The notes below the pieces were generated by a model, which was given only the letters and a program-made list of their open reading frames with translations, had not been told where the DNA came from and made no database searches. Made by a program: the position numbers and the translations under genes. Below, in pieces: positions 44,532 through 52,553 of a DNA stretch of 64,000 bases. Positions within the stretch are counted from its first letter, which is position 1. Each line of letters opens with the position of its first letter. Source of the DNA: Prevotella heparinolytica (GTDB taxonomy: Bacteria; Bacteroidota; Bacteroidia; Bacteroidales; Bacteroidaceae); the NCBI RefSeq assembly GCF_004342845.1, contig NZ_SLXB01000011.1:37928-101927 (forward strand), in the 5' to 3' direction.

Positions 44532-45569
44532 TCAGAATCTTACTTGCACTTGTGTTTGCAGCAGATTATAGTTTTCTCCTTTGTGTGGATTACAGTATGT
44601 GTATTGAACTTGCAGCCGGCATTTCGGGTAGAACCACCATTGAATGCCTGTCATGTAGTTTGTCTGTTTACTATCAATCACCTTGTTCTTGTTAAAATAA
44701 TCGTAGGACACAACGATGTCAAATTGAGGGAGCACATGGATAGATGCCGTTGCATAATATCCGTCACTTTTCACTTTTCCGTCTTTTCCGGCAAGGTATT
44801 CGGTGCGTAAACTTATCGGCTTGGCATTGACTACTGCACCGATTGCCCAACGGTTACGGGTATAACTTTCACTGACCTTGATGTCCGGAACATCGGGAGA
44901 AGCAGCTACGGCACAGCCCTTTCCTTTGATAAACGAACCTCCTATAGACAGCCAGTTCAAAGGATGCAGCATCAGACTTCCGACAATGTCTTTTTGATTA
45001 TTTTTATCTTTCAGGTTGATGCCTTGCCCGTTCATGACGGCAAGGTTGTAGTTGACGAACTTGTCAAAAAGGTCACCATAGATAAGCAGCCCCATGTCAC
45101 GTCCGGTAGTGACACCGAACAACGGGTCGCTACCGTTGATACCTGCCAAATAAGCCACGGCCTGTGCATTGCAGTTTATCAGTTCTACGATGCAGGGAGA
45201 TAGGGGATTCTCAATGGAATAAGGTGTCTTGAACTGGCCGAGGCGCACATTGAGCTGGGGTAGAAAATGATACTCGGTGTAGGCTTCCAGTATCTTTCCT
45301 GTGTTTCCGAAGCTATACATGAAGAAAGCCGACCACTTATCGGTTATTTTGCCGTTTGCGAACAGAATAGCTCTTTTAAGGTCGAAAGAATGTTCCGTTC
45401 TTTCGTTCTTATTGCCATAATTGTACCCCACTTGGATATATCCCGAAAGGGTAATGCGTTCTTTAAGGGTATTTACCGTTTTGTTTACGTTGACCTCCTG
45501 TGCAGTAGCAAATAGGGTGGAAAAAATAATACTGAATGATAGTAGGTATCGTCTAATGCATGTAAACAT
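44532..45569 (-). CDS. Outer-membrane porin, phosphate-selective porin O/P family
   Basis: A 345-residue protein with a signal peptide ending in ATAQEV. It has alternating amphipathic strands (ITLSGYIQVGYNYG, KWSAFFMYSFG, QLNVRLGQFKTPYSIENPLSP) and a C-terminal strand ending in QVQVRF, as expected for Omp85-assembled barrels. LGQFKTPYSIENPLSP resembles the OprO/OprP family. Ion selectivity cannot be read from the sequence. The upstream region carries a palindromic element and the pgk terminator. Confidence 0.8.
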   Translation of the reverse strand: MFTCIRRYLLSFSIIFSTLFATAQEVNVNKTVNTLKERITLSGYIQVGYNYGNKNERTEHSFDLKRAILFANGKITDKWSAFFMYSFGNTGKILEAYTEYHFLPQLNVRLGQFKTPYSIENPLSPCIVELINCNAQAVAYLAGINGSDPLFGVTTGRDMGLLIYGDLFDKFVNYNLAVMNGQGINLKDKNNQKDIVGSLMLHPLNWLSIGGSFIKGKGCAVAASPDVPDIKVSESYTRNRWAIGAVVNAKPISLRTEYLAGKDGKVKSDGYYATASIHVLPQFDIVVSYDYFNKNKVIDSKQTNYMTGIQWWFYPKCRLQVQYTYCNPHKGENYNLLQTQVQVRF

Positions 45570-45630
45570 CTGATTAAGAGAAATAATTTATTGCAGGATG
45601 CAAAGGATTGGTATCATAAATATAATATTA

Positions 45631-45690
45631 AGCACGGATTCTATGGAAATTACACGGTTTTGAATCCGTGAATACCATACCATCCGTGCT
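45631..45690. repeat. Nested inverted-repeat element (ACGGTTTTG family), copy 1
   Basis: AGCACGGAT (45631-45639) pairs with ATCCGTGCT (45682-45690); within it CACGGATT (45633-45640) can instead pair with AATCCGTG (45663-45670). The core ACACGGTTTTG..AATCCGTG is shared with 48978-49047. It lies between the pgk terminator and the porin gene. Confidence 0.6.
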
Positions 45691-45696
45691 TGTGAG

Positions 45697-45732
45697 AAAC
45701 GACAAAAGTGTTTAGAAATACTTTTGTCGTTT
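45697..45732 (-). terminator. Terminator of pgk
   Basis: AAACGACAAAAGT (45697-45709) pairs perfectly with ACTTTTGTCGTTT (45720-45732) around a 10-nt loop. It lies 15 bp downstream of the pgk stop. Confidence 0.8.
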
Positions 45733-45746
45733 TATCTACTCATTTC

Positions 45747-47003
45747 TTATTCGTTGATAGCGGCAATGCCCGGAAGAATTTTTCCTTCAATGGCTTCGAG
45801 CAATGCACCGCCACCGGTAGATACATAAGAAACACCGCTTGCCAAACCGAATTTGTTGACGCAAGCAACAGAATCACCGCCGCCTACAAGTGAGAAAGCT
45901 CCGTTTTTGGTAGCTTCTACAATGGCTTCGCCTACTGCACGTGAGCCATGAGTAAAGTTTTCGAATTCAAATACTCCTGTCGGACCATTCCAAAGGATGG
46001 TCTTGGAGTTTTTGATTACGTTGGCAAATATTTCTTCGGTCTTCGGACCGATGTCCAGACCTTCCCATCCATCGGGGATTTCGTTCACCGGACAGAACTT
46101 GGTGTTGGCTTCGTTGGAGAACGAGTCGGCAATCTTGGCGTCAACGGCCAATACAAGATTAACGCCTTTCTCTTTTGCCTTCTTTATCAGGTCGAGAGCA
46201 AGATCCAGCTTGTCGTCTTCGCAGATAGAAATTCCAATCTTGCCGCCCAAGGCTTTTGTGAAGGTATATGTCATACCGCCGGCAATAATCAGGTTATCTA
46301 CCTTGTTCAACAGGTTCTCGATGATTTCAATCTTGGAAGAAACTTTGGAACCACCCATGATGGCTGTAAAAGGACGGTGAATATCATTCAAAACTTTGTC
46401 TACAGCTTTTACTTCTTTTTCCATCAGGTAACCGAACATTTTATTGTTCTTGTCGAAGTATTTAGCAATCAATGCCGTAGAAGCATGTGCACGGTGAGCT
46501 GTACCGAAAGCATCGTTTACATAGCAATCGGCATAGGATGCCAATTTTTTGGTAAATTCTTTTTGACTTTCTTTGACGGCTGCTTTGGCCACTTTCTTCT
46601 CTTCGTCCGTGGCGTCTTCAGCCAAGCCGCGAGGTTTGCCTTCTTCTTCTGCGTAGAAGCGGAGGTTCTCGAGCAGCAGTACTTCACCCGGTTGCAGAGC
46701 TGCGGCTTTAACGGCCGCCTCTTCACCCATGCAATCGTTGGCAAACTGTACCTCAACGCCCAACAATTCTTCAAGGTGTTTCAAGATATGCTTCAAAGAG
46801 AATTTATCGGCCGGGCCTTTCGGACGACCGAGGTGAGAACCGATTATTACACTGCCACCATCAGCCAAAATTTTCTTCAACGTAGGAAGAGCGGCACGCA
46901 TACGGGTATCATCTGTAATGTTGAAGTTTTCGTCCAAAGGAACATTGAAGTCCACGCGAACAAATGCCTTTTTTCCGGCAAAGTTAAATTGGTCAATTGT
47001 CAT
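45747..47003 (-). CDS. pgk: Phosphoglycerate kinase
   Basis: A 418-residue glycolytic enzyme transferring phosphate from 1,3-bisphosphoglycerate to ADP. N-terminal substrate motif [15 protein letters not shown], arginine motif SHLGRPKG, nucleotide-binding [12 protein letters not shown] and the C-terminal GPTGVFE and [14 protein letters not shown] segments are all present. Length is normal. It is monocistronic, with promoter at 47052-47059 and its own terminator. Confidence 0.98.
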   Translation of the reverse strand: MTIDQFNFAGKKAFVRVDFNVPLDENFNITDDTRMRAALPTLKKILADGGSVIIGSHLGRPKGPADKFSLKHILKHLEELLGVEVQFANDCMGEEAAVKAAALQPGEVLLLENLRFYAEEEGKPRGLAEDATDEEKKVAKAAVKESQKEFTKKLASYADCYVNDAFGTAHRAHASTALIAKYFDKNNKMFGYLMEKEVKAVDKVLNDIHRPFTAIMGGSKVSSKIEIIENLLNKVDNLIIAGGMTYTFTKALGGKIGISICEDDKLDLALDLIKKAKEKGVNLVLAVDAKIADSFSNEANTKFCPVNEIPDGWEGLDIGPKTEEIFANVIKNSKTILWNGPTGVFEFENFTHGSRAVGEAIVEATKNGAFSLVGGGDSVACVNKFGLASGVSYVSTGGGALLEAIEGKILPGIAAINE

Positions 47004-47051
47004 AATATTCTATATTTTATTAAATGTGTTACGGGTTTTGTTTCGTGAGTG

Positions 47052-47059
47052 CAAAGATA
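47052..47059 (-). promoter_or_regulatory. Promoter of pgk
   Basis: CAAAGATA is TATCTTTG on the minus strand (TAnnTTTG), 49 bp before the ATG at 47003. Confidence 0.55.
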
Positions 47060-47094
47060 ATGTTTATTTCTTTTTTTTGCTATTAAATCGTTAT

Positions 47095-47769
47095 TTATTC
47101 TTTGTCTTCGCTACCCTCATGGCTTACTTTATATTTCCGGCAGTAATACTTACACATCAGTTGTAAGCCGCAGTTGTCACATTGGGGAGTACGTGCCTGA
47201 CATACATATCTGCCGTGCAGAATGAGCCAGTGATGAGCCTTTGCGATGTCGGCTTCGGGGATATGTTTCACTAATTCTTTTTCTACGCTGAACGGGGTTG
47301 TGCATTTATCCGACACCAGCCCCAGACGATGGCTGACGCGGAACACGTGTGTGTCTACGGCCATAGCAGCTTTGTTGAAGGCAACCGATTGGACAACGTT
47401 GGCTGTCTTGCGTCCCACACCGGGAAGCTTGATGAGCTCTTCCAGCGTGTCGGGCACTTGGCCATGGAAGTCTTTCACCAACATACGAGCCATTCCTACA
47501 AGGTGTTTGGCTTTATTGTTGGGATAAGACACGCTGCGGATATATTCAAACACTACTTCGGGAGTTGTGGCAGCCAGTGCTTCGGGAGTGGGAAAATCAA
47601 GGTAGATGGCAGGAGTAACCATGTTTACTCGTTTGTCGGTGCATTGCGCTGATAGAATGACAGCTATCAGCAACTCGAACGGATTGTCATAATGTAGCTC
47701 GGTTTCGGCTATGGGACGATTTTCTTTGAACCATGCAATGATTCTCTCGTAACGTTCTTTCTTTCTCAT
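47095..47769 (-). CDS. nth: Endonuclease III
   Basis: A 224-residue base-excision repair glycosylase/AP lyase for oxidised pyrimidines. It has the helix-hairpin-helix LPGVGRKTANVV with catalytic Lys in GRKT, catalytic Asp in AVDTHVFRVS, and a C-terminal 4Fe-4S loop with spacing C-x6-C-x2-C-x5-C (CQARTPQCDNCGLQLMC). Its start overlaps the stop of the MFS gene by 4 bp. Confidence 0.97.
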   Translation of the reverse strand: MRKKERYERIIAWFKENRPIAETELHYDNPFELLIAVILSAQCTDKRVNMVTPAIYLDFPTPEALAATTPEVVFEYIRSVSYPNNKAKHLVGMARMLVKDFHGQVPDTLEELIKLPGVGRKTANVVQSVAFNKAAMAVDTHVFRVSHRLGLVSDKCTTPFSVEKELVKHIPEADIAKAHHWLILHGRYVCQARTPQCDNCGLQLMCKYYCRKYKVSHEGSEDKE

Positions 47770-48962
47770 CTCAATTTGTTTTTATGATAATGCGGTGCAA
47801 CTTTCAGGTTGAAGTAGAGGGTAGAAACAACCGTCAGGCAAGCACCGAATAAATAGGCTCTGTCGAAAGTACTGATTTCGGCGATATAGCCGCCGGCCAG
47901 CATGCCGATACCGATGCCCACGTCCCAAGACGTGAGGTAGGTGGAGGTGGCCGTACCGCGCTGGCTGTTGGGGGCCAGATTGACGAACAGAGTGTTGTAT
48001 GCCGGAAACATGATGCCGAAACCTGTTCCCAACAGCAAGGCGATAACGAAGAATGTCACTGTGCAGAGTATGCTGTTCCATTGAATGATATGGGCGCAGG
48101 CCGAAAGCAGAAAGAAACTGAGTACGACAAGGTATAAACCGGTAGAGATGACCTGAGTGATTTTTCCCTTATCGACCTGCCGGCCGGAAAAAAGTCGCGA
48201 GACGGCCATGCCCAATGCCATAAAAGTAAAGAAGAAGCCGGTAGAGGCTTGGATGTTTATTTGTTTGGCGTACATAGCCACGTAGTTGGTGGTCATGCCA
48301 TAAGGGATGGAGAGTAGCAGCAGGTTGAATCCGGCCGGAAGTCCTTTCAGCAGAATGAAGCGGTCAAGAGAAATCGCTTCTCGCTTCACGGGCGGCTTGT
48401 AGGCGGTCTTTACGGCGGAGGCGCACAGCAATCCTGCAAGGCACGAGCCTAAAGAGCAACAAAAGATAACAGGGTAGGAGACTTCTGCATCGTGCAGAAA
48501 CAATCCCGTCATGGGGCCTATGGACATGGCGATGTTATTGGCAAGTCCGTAATAACCCAATCCTTCTCCGCGCCGCGATGAGGGCATGATGTCGATGACG
48601 ATCGTGTTTCCGCCCACCGTTACCATACCGAATGATACGCCGTGAACGATGCGGAACAGAATAAAAAACGTCAGTGTTCCGGCAATGATGTATCCTCCGA
48701 ACATGGCCGTAAAGATGAAATAGGCCAACAGATAGAGGGGCTTACGGGCAAAAGAGTCGAGCAAATAGCCCGAAAAAGGACGGATGCATAATGCCGCGAT
48801 AGTATAGCAGGAAAGCACGATGCCGATGGTCGTCTTGTTTGCCCGAAACACTTCCGACAGATAAAAAGGCAATACCGGCATCAGCAGCCAAAAACCGAAA
48901 AACAGCAAGAAATTGGCAGCGAGAATGAAGCAATAGTCGGATGTGACGAGTCTGTCTTTCAT
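47766..48962 (-). CDS. Major facilitator superfamily transporter
   Basis: A 398-residue inner-membrane protein with 12 predicted helices and MFS landmarks: the A-like motif between helices 2 and 3 (RPFSGYLLDSFARKPLYL) and the matching SRLFSGRQVDKGK in the second half. Substrate is unknown; the sequence resembles drug/proton antiporters. The frame is open to 49043 but runs through a palindromic element, so the ATG at 48962 (MKDRLVTSD) is preferred; 48983 is the alternative. It is coupled to nth by a 4-bp overlap. Confidence 0.88.
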   Translation of the reverse strand: MKDRLVTSDYCFILAANFLLFFGFWLLMPVLPFYLSEVFRANKTTIGIVLSCYTIAALCIRPFSGYLLDSFARKPLYLLAYFIFTAMFGGYIIAGTLTFFILFRIVHGVSFGMVTVGGNTIVIDIMPSSRRGEGLGYYGLANNIAMSIGPMTGLFLHDAEVSYPVIFCCSLGSCLAGLLCASAVKTAYKPPVKREAISLDRFILLKGLPAGFNLLLLSIPYGMTTNYVAMYAKQINIQASTGFFFTFMALGMAVSRLFSGRQVDKGKITQVISTGLYLVVLSFFLLSACAHIIQWNSILCTVTFFVIALLLGTGFGIMFPAYNTLFVNLAPNSQRGTATSTYLTSWDVGIGIGMLAGGYIAEISTFDRAYLFGACLTVVSTLYFNLKVAPHYHKNKLR

Positions 48963-48977
48963 AATGCTTAAATTTTT

Positions 48978-49047
48978 AGGCATGGATTGCACAAATCTCA
49001 CGGTTTTGCACTTTGAGTAATCCGTGTTTTCCATGTAATCCATGCCT
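48978..49047. repeat. Nested inverted-repeat element (ACGGTTTTG family), copy 2
   Basis: AGGCATGGATT (48978-48988) pairs perfectly with AATCCATGCCT (49037-49047); inside, CACGG (48999-49003) faces CCGTG (49022-49026). It shares the TCACGGTTTTG..AATCCGTG core with copy 1 at 45631. It lies between pheS and the MFS gene. Confidence 0.6.
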
Positions 49048-49107
49048 AATTATGTGGATGGCAACCTGCCTATAACTGCGGATGCCTTATATTGACAGTT
49101 GTATGGC

Positions 49108-50142
49108 CTAATAAGCCGATTCAAATTCTCTCAAGAAACGGGTGTCGTTCTCGGAGAAGAGACGCAGGTCGTTGACACGATACTTCAGGTTAGTAATGCG
49201 CTCGATACCCATTCCTAAGGCATATCCGCTATACACCTTACTGTCTATGCCATTCAGTTCCAATACATTCGGGTCTACCATTCCGCAACCCAATATCTCT
49301 ACCCAGCCTGTTCCTTTGCAGAAAGGACAGCCTTTGCCACCGCAAATATTGCAGCTGATATCCATCTCTGCACTGGGTTCGGTGAACGGAAAGTAGGAGG
49401 GGCGCAGTCGAATCTTGGTGTCATTGCCGAACATCTCTCGCGCAAAAAGCAACAGCACCTGTCGCAAGTCGGTGAAAGAGACGTTTTTGTCTACATACAA
49501 TGCTTCTACCTGATGAAAGAAAGCATGTGCACGATAACTGATGGCTTCGTTACGGTAAACGCGTCCCGGACACAGTACGCGGATGGGCGGTTGGGTAATG
49601 TCCATTACACGGCTTTGCACGCTGGAGGTATGTGTGCGCAGGATGATATTGTTTGACACATTTTCGGTATTGTTTGCAATGAAGAACGTGTCCTGCATGT
49701 CGCGTGCGGGATGATCTTCAGCAAAATTCATGGAAGAAAATACGTGCCAGTCGTCTTCTATCTCCGGACCGTCGGCAATGTTGAAACCCATCCGGGCAAA
49801 TATGTCGATGATTTCGTTCTTTACGATTGTCAGTGGATGACGCGTACCCAGTTTTACGGGATAGGCGGAACGGGTCAGATCGAGATCGTCGCAGTCGGTG
49901 TCTTGATTTTCAAATAGTTCTTTCAATGCAGCAATCTTTTCTTGTGCTTTGTTCTTGAGTTCATTCAGCCGCATACCCACCTCTTTCTTCTGTTCGGCAG
50001 CTACGTTGCGGAAGTCTGTCATCAACTCATTGATAGCACCCTTCTTGCTGAGATATTTAAGGCGCAGTAATTCCAGTTCTTCGGCATTGGTTGCCTTCAG
50101 AGTTTCTACTTCTTGTAGTAACTGATTGATTTTCGCTATCAT
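49108..50142 (-). CDS. pheS: Phenylalanyl-tRNA synthetase alpha subunit
   Basis: A 344-residue class II aminoacyl-tRNA synthetase subunit that charges tRNA-Phe with PheT. An N-terminal coiled coil (MIAKINQLLQEVETLK) precedes the class II core: motif 2 RVYRNEAISYRAHAFFHQVEAL and motif 3 GYALGMGIERI; FPFTEPSAEMDI lies between. A longer in-frame start at 50184 overlaps the promoter at 50182-50189, so 50142 is used. pheT is not adjacent. Confidence 0.97.
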   Translation of the reverse strand: MIAKINQLLQEVETLKATNAEELELLRLKYLSKKGAINELMTDFRNVAAEQKKEVGMRLNELKNKAQEKIAALKELFENQDTDCDDLDLTRSAYPVKLGTRHPLTIVKNEIIDIFARMGFNIADGPEIEDDWHVFSSMNFAEDHPARDMQDTFFIANNTENVSNNIILRTHTSSVQSRVMDITQPPIRVLCPGRVYRNEAISYRAHAFFHQVEALYVDKNVSFTDLRQVLLLFAREMFGNDTKIRLRPSYFPFTEPSAEMDISCNICGGKGCPFCKGTGWVEILGCGMVDPNVLELNGIDSKVYSGYALGMGIERITNLKYRVNDLRLFSENDTRFLREFESAY

Positions 50143-50181
50143 ATTGTCGTTGTCTTTTTTAATCCAAAGTTGAAAACGATG

Positions 50182-50189
50182 CAAAGATA
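50182..50189 (-). promoter_or_regulatory. Promoter of pheS
   Basis: CAAAGATA is TATCTTTG on the minus strand (TAnnTTTG), with the ATG at 50142 about 33 nt downstream of the predicted start. Confidence 0.55.
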
Positions 50190-50283
50190 CAATTTTCTTT
50201 AAGACATCGTTCCCATGAGAGGTACTTAAATTTGTCGTTCTTTGTTTTTTGTCTTTAAAGGACTTTATTTATTTTCATAAACA

Positions 50284-50315
50284 TTTGGCAGGTTCGAAAA
50301 AATGCTCTACTTTTG
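50284..50315 (+). promoter_or_regulatory. Promoter of tRNA-Ser (-33 and -7)
   Basis: TTTG at 50284-50287 and TACTTTTG at 50308-50315, 20 bp apart, form a near-consensus Bacteroides promoter 11 bp before the tRNA. Confidence 0.75.
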
Positions 50316-50326
50316 CGCCCCGAAGA

Positions 50327-50414
50327 GGAGAGGTGCTCGAGTGGTTGAAGAGGCACGCCTGGAAAGCGTGTATACCCCAAAAGGGTATCCGGGGTTCGAA
50401 TCCCCGTCTCTCCG
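50327..50414 (+). tRNA. tRNA-Ser (anticodon GGA)
   Basis: An 88-nt class II tRNA. The acceptor GGAGAGG pairs with TCTCTCC. The anticodon loop CTGGAAA gives GGA (codon UCC). It has a long variable arm (TATACCCCAAAAGGGTATC) and T arm CGGGG-TTCGAAT-CCCCG. CCA is not encoded. Confidence 0.95.
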
Positions 50415-50437
50415 CAGAAATACGATATAAAGTTTAG

Positions 50438-50480
50438 GCATTCAAAGAAGATTTTATTTCTTTTTTTGAATGCTTTTTTT
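50438..50480 (+). terminator. Terminator of tRNA-Ser
   Basis: GCATTCAAA (50438-50446) pairs with TTTGAATGC (50465-50473), followed by seven T residues (50474-50480). Confidence 0.85.
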
Positions 50481-50576
50481 ATGCCGGTTTGTTTTTCAGT
50501 GTTCTGTTCAATCACGATGCTTTTTTTGTTGAGAATTAGTACTAAGTGTTTGCTGAGAGGCATCCCTTGCGAGAGA

Positions 50577-50690
50577 TATCTGTATGATGGCTTTGATGGA
50601 GATATATCTCCACCGCGCTGCATGTATATGCCGAGCGTGCTGCATCTATATTTCCAGCCGAGGGCATCTATATAGCGAGCTGAGGCGAGG
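50577..50690. repeat. 22-bp-period array (array III)
   Basis: Units start at 50599, 50621, 50643 and 50665 (22 bp apart), each beginning with an AT-rich near-palindrome: GAGATATATCTC, CATGTATATGCC, CATCTATATTTCC, CATCTATATAGCG. A weaker unit precedes at 50577. The 90 bp between the tRNA-Ser terminator and this array hold nothing recognisable. Confidence 0.75.
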
Positions 50691-50816
50691 AGGAGAGCTG
50701 TCCAAGAAATAAATGTTTTTCTTTTCCTGAAAAGTTTCGGGATTGGAAGTGCGTGGTGTATCTTTCATTATATTAAGACAGAAATAATTTTTGCGGAACA
50801 CTTCGGGAAGAAATAT

Positions 50817-51164
50817 TACTTGAGTTCGGGATAGGCTGTTCCTTTTGCTGAAGATGAGGGGCTGCATCCTATCGGCGGATATTTCCTGGATGCACCGGTT
50901 CACAGCAGTTAGCCAGAAGAGAAGAAAGCCTTTCAGGCCGGCTGCCCTCGTCCTGTTTTGACAGCTGCAATCCTTTGTCGTGACAGAGGCAAGTGTCCAA
51001 GCTGACAGACACAAGTCTCTGACGTGACAGACACAAGTGTTTGAGCCGTCAGACGCAAGTGTCTGATAAGACAGGGGTAAACACCTGATAACCAATGCAG
51101 TTTGGCTTTAAAGCACAAGCCGCCGTGCGAGGTTATCGCCCTGCTTCTAATCCCGAACTCAGTA
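50817..51164 (+). repeat. MITE-like element, copy C (expanded)
   Basis: About 348 bp, same orientation as copy A. TGAGTTCGGGATA (50821-50833) and AATCCCGAACTCA (51149-51161) form the inverted ends. Six 22-bp units start at 50960, 50982, 51004, 51026, 51048 and 51070, all but one beginning GACAG. Copy A has four and copy B three, so the units appear to expand and contract. Confidence 0.88.
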
Positions 51165-51208
51165 AATATTAGTGCTCTATACCTCTCTCTTGATTTGTTT
51201 CTCCTAAA

Positions 51209-51347
51209 GTGTGGGCTGGTGTTTCCTAAAGTGTGGGCATACCTTTTCTGAAGTGTGGGGTTACGGTTCTTAAAGTGTGGGCATATGATTGCTTAGGTGT
51301 GGGCATAAGATTGCTGAGATGTGGGCTTAAGATTGCTCTAATGCGAG
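51209..51347. repeat. 22-bp-period array (array IV)
   Basis: GTGTGGG starts at 51209, 51231, 51253, 51275 and 51297, degrading to ATGTGGG at 51319 and ATGCGAG at 51341, every 22 bp without exception. The preceding bases read CTAAA or CTTAG. It lies 45 bp after the MITE-like copy C, before the tRNA-Ala terminator. Confidence 0.95.
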
Positions 51348-51375
51348 TTAGCAACTGCGTCAATTAAGGGGGAAT

Positions 51376-51403
51376 ACAAAAAATCCGCTTTTGGAAGCGG
51401 ATT
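51376..51403 (-). terminator. Terminator of tRNA-Ala
   Basis: AATCCGCTT (51382-51390) and AAGCGGATT (51395-51403) form a perfect 9-bp stem with a TTGG loop, followed on the minus strand by a U tract. Confidence 0.9.
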
Positions 51404-51404
51404 G

Positions 51405-51478
51405 TGGAGCGTATCGGACTCGAACCGATCACCTTAACACTGCCAGTGTTACGCTCTAGCCAGATGAGCTAACGCCCC
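51405..51478 (-). tRNA. tRNA-Ala (anticodon GGC)
   Basis: A 74-nt cloverleaf on the minus strand. The acceptor GGGGCGT pairs with ACGCTCC and has G3-U70, the alanine identity pair. The D arm is AGCTCATCTGGCTAGAGC, the anticodon loop CTGGCAG gives GGC (codon GCC), and the T arm is ATCGG-TTCGAGT-CCGAT. CCA is not encoded. Confidence 0.95.
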
Positions 51479-51492
51479 TTTTTTTAGGGATT

Positions 51493-51513
51493 GCAGAGTT
51501 GCTCTGCTTTTTT
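51493..51513 (+). terminator. Possible rightward terminator in the tRNA-Ala leader
   Basis: GCAGAG-TTG-CTCTGC (51493-51507) is followed by six T residues on the plus strand. No rightward gene precedes it, so it may block read-through, or be a leader hairpin of the leftward tRNA. Confidence 0.4.
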
Positions 51514-51520
51514 GATGGCG

Positions 51521-51528
51521 CAAAGATA
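51521..51528 (-). promoter_or_regulatory. Promoter of tRNA-Ala
   Basis: CAAAGATA is TATCTTTG on the minus strand (TAnnTTTG), 43 bp before the tRNA. Confidence 0.5.
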
Positions 51529-51551
51529 ATGCATTATTCTGAAATAATTGC

Positions 51552-51559
51552 TATGTTTG
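51552..51559 (+). promoter_or_regulatory. Promoter of the DUF4286-ruvC unit
   Basis: TATGTTTG matches TAnnTTTG, 26 bp before the ATG at 51586. Confidence 0.5.
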
Positions 51560-51585
51560 CGGAATAAATTGAAAAAAAACGTATC

Positions 51586-51891
51586 ATGCTGATATATAAT
51601 ACAACGTATCATGTTGAAGAAGGGGATGAGAAGAACTTCTTGATTTGGATGCAGGAATATTATCTTCCTGAAGTAGAAAAAAAAGGAATGTTGCATGCTC
51701 CCCGGATATTACGTATATTGAGCCACATAGAGAAGGGCAGTGTTTGCTTCTCTGTTCAATTCGAGGTGGGGGATTCTGCTCTTTTGCACCGTTGGCATCG
51801 GGAACAAGGAGCAGAACTGAATGGCGAACTGCAAAGGACATTTAAGGATAAAGTTATCGGCTTTCCTACTTTAATGGAGGTTATGGAGTGA
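51586..51891 (+). CDS. DUF4286 family small protein
   Basis: A 101-residue soluble protein of the Bacteroidota family DUF4286, with a ferredoxin-like/dimeric alpha-beta barrel-like pattern ([37 protein letters not shown]). No catalytic residues are obvious and the function is unknown. Its stop overlaps the GTG start of ruvC, so the two are translationally coupled, which hints at a link to recombination, or simple co-expression. Confidence 0.8.
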   Translation: MLIYNTTYHVEEGDEKNFLIWMQEYYLPEVEKKGMLHAPRILRILSHIEKGSVCFSVQFEVGDSALLHRWHREQGAELNGELQRTFKDKVIGFPTLMEVME

Positions 51892-52457
51892 TACAACCGG
51901 TCAAAGAGAAGATTATTCTGGGCATTGACCCCGGTACGACTATTATGGGATATGGCGTATTGTGCGTGAAAGGAGTGAAGCCTGAAATGGTGGCTATGGG
52001 GATTATCGACCTTCGCAAGTTTAGCAACCACTATCTGAAACTGCGGCATATTCATGAGCGTGTGTTGGGGATCATTGAAGGCTACCTGCCGGATGAGTTG
52101 GCCATTGAGGCACCGTTTTTCGGAAAAAATGTACAGTCTATGTTGAAACTGGGCCGGGCACAAGGTGTGGCAATGGCAGTTGCCCTGAGCCGTGATATTC
52201 CGATCACGGAGTATGCGCCTTTGAAGATAAAGATGGCGATAACCGGAAACGGGCAGGCATCCAAAGAGCAAGTGGCAGATATGTTGCAGCGAATGTTGCA
52301 TATCTCAAAAGAAGATATGCCGATATTTATGGATGCAACGGACGGACTTGCCGCTGCTTATTGCCATTTTCTGCAGATGGGGCGTCCGGCAGTAGAGAAA
52401 AACTATCACGGATGGAAAGACTTTATAGCCAAGAATCCGGACAAGGTGAAGAAATGA
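51888..52457 (+). CDS. ruvC: Holliday junction resolvase RuvC
   Basis: A 189-residue nuclease that cuts Holliday junctions with RuvAB. RNase H-like acidic residues are visible: D14 in [14 protein letters not shown], Glu in [14 protein letters not shown], and the C-terminal Asp pair in [14 protein letters not shown]. The GTG start at 51888 overlaps the preceding stop. It may be co-transcribed with the pullulanase gene 97 bp downstream, as no TAnnTTTG is seen between them. Confidence 0.96.
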   Translation: MIQPVKEKIILGIDPGTTIMGYGVLCVKGVKPEMVAMGIIDLRKFSNHYLKLRHIHERVLGIIEGYLPDELAIEAPFFGKNVQSMLKLGRAQGVAMAVALSRDIPITEYAPLKIKMAITGNGQASKEQVADMLQRMLHISKEDMPIFMDATDGLAAAYCHFLQMGRPAVEKNYHGWKDFIAKNPDKVKK

Positions 52458-52553
52458 AACAGAAAATCCGGAAAAAGATATTTAAATAGCATATATAATA
52501 ATGTGTAATAGCATGAGACATCATCGTTATTACGAAGAACTGAAAATAAGATT

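Noticed and set aside
45948..47048. Rightward open frame (366 codons) opposite pgk
   Set aside because: Shadow of the pgk coding sequence.
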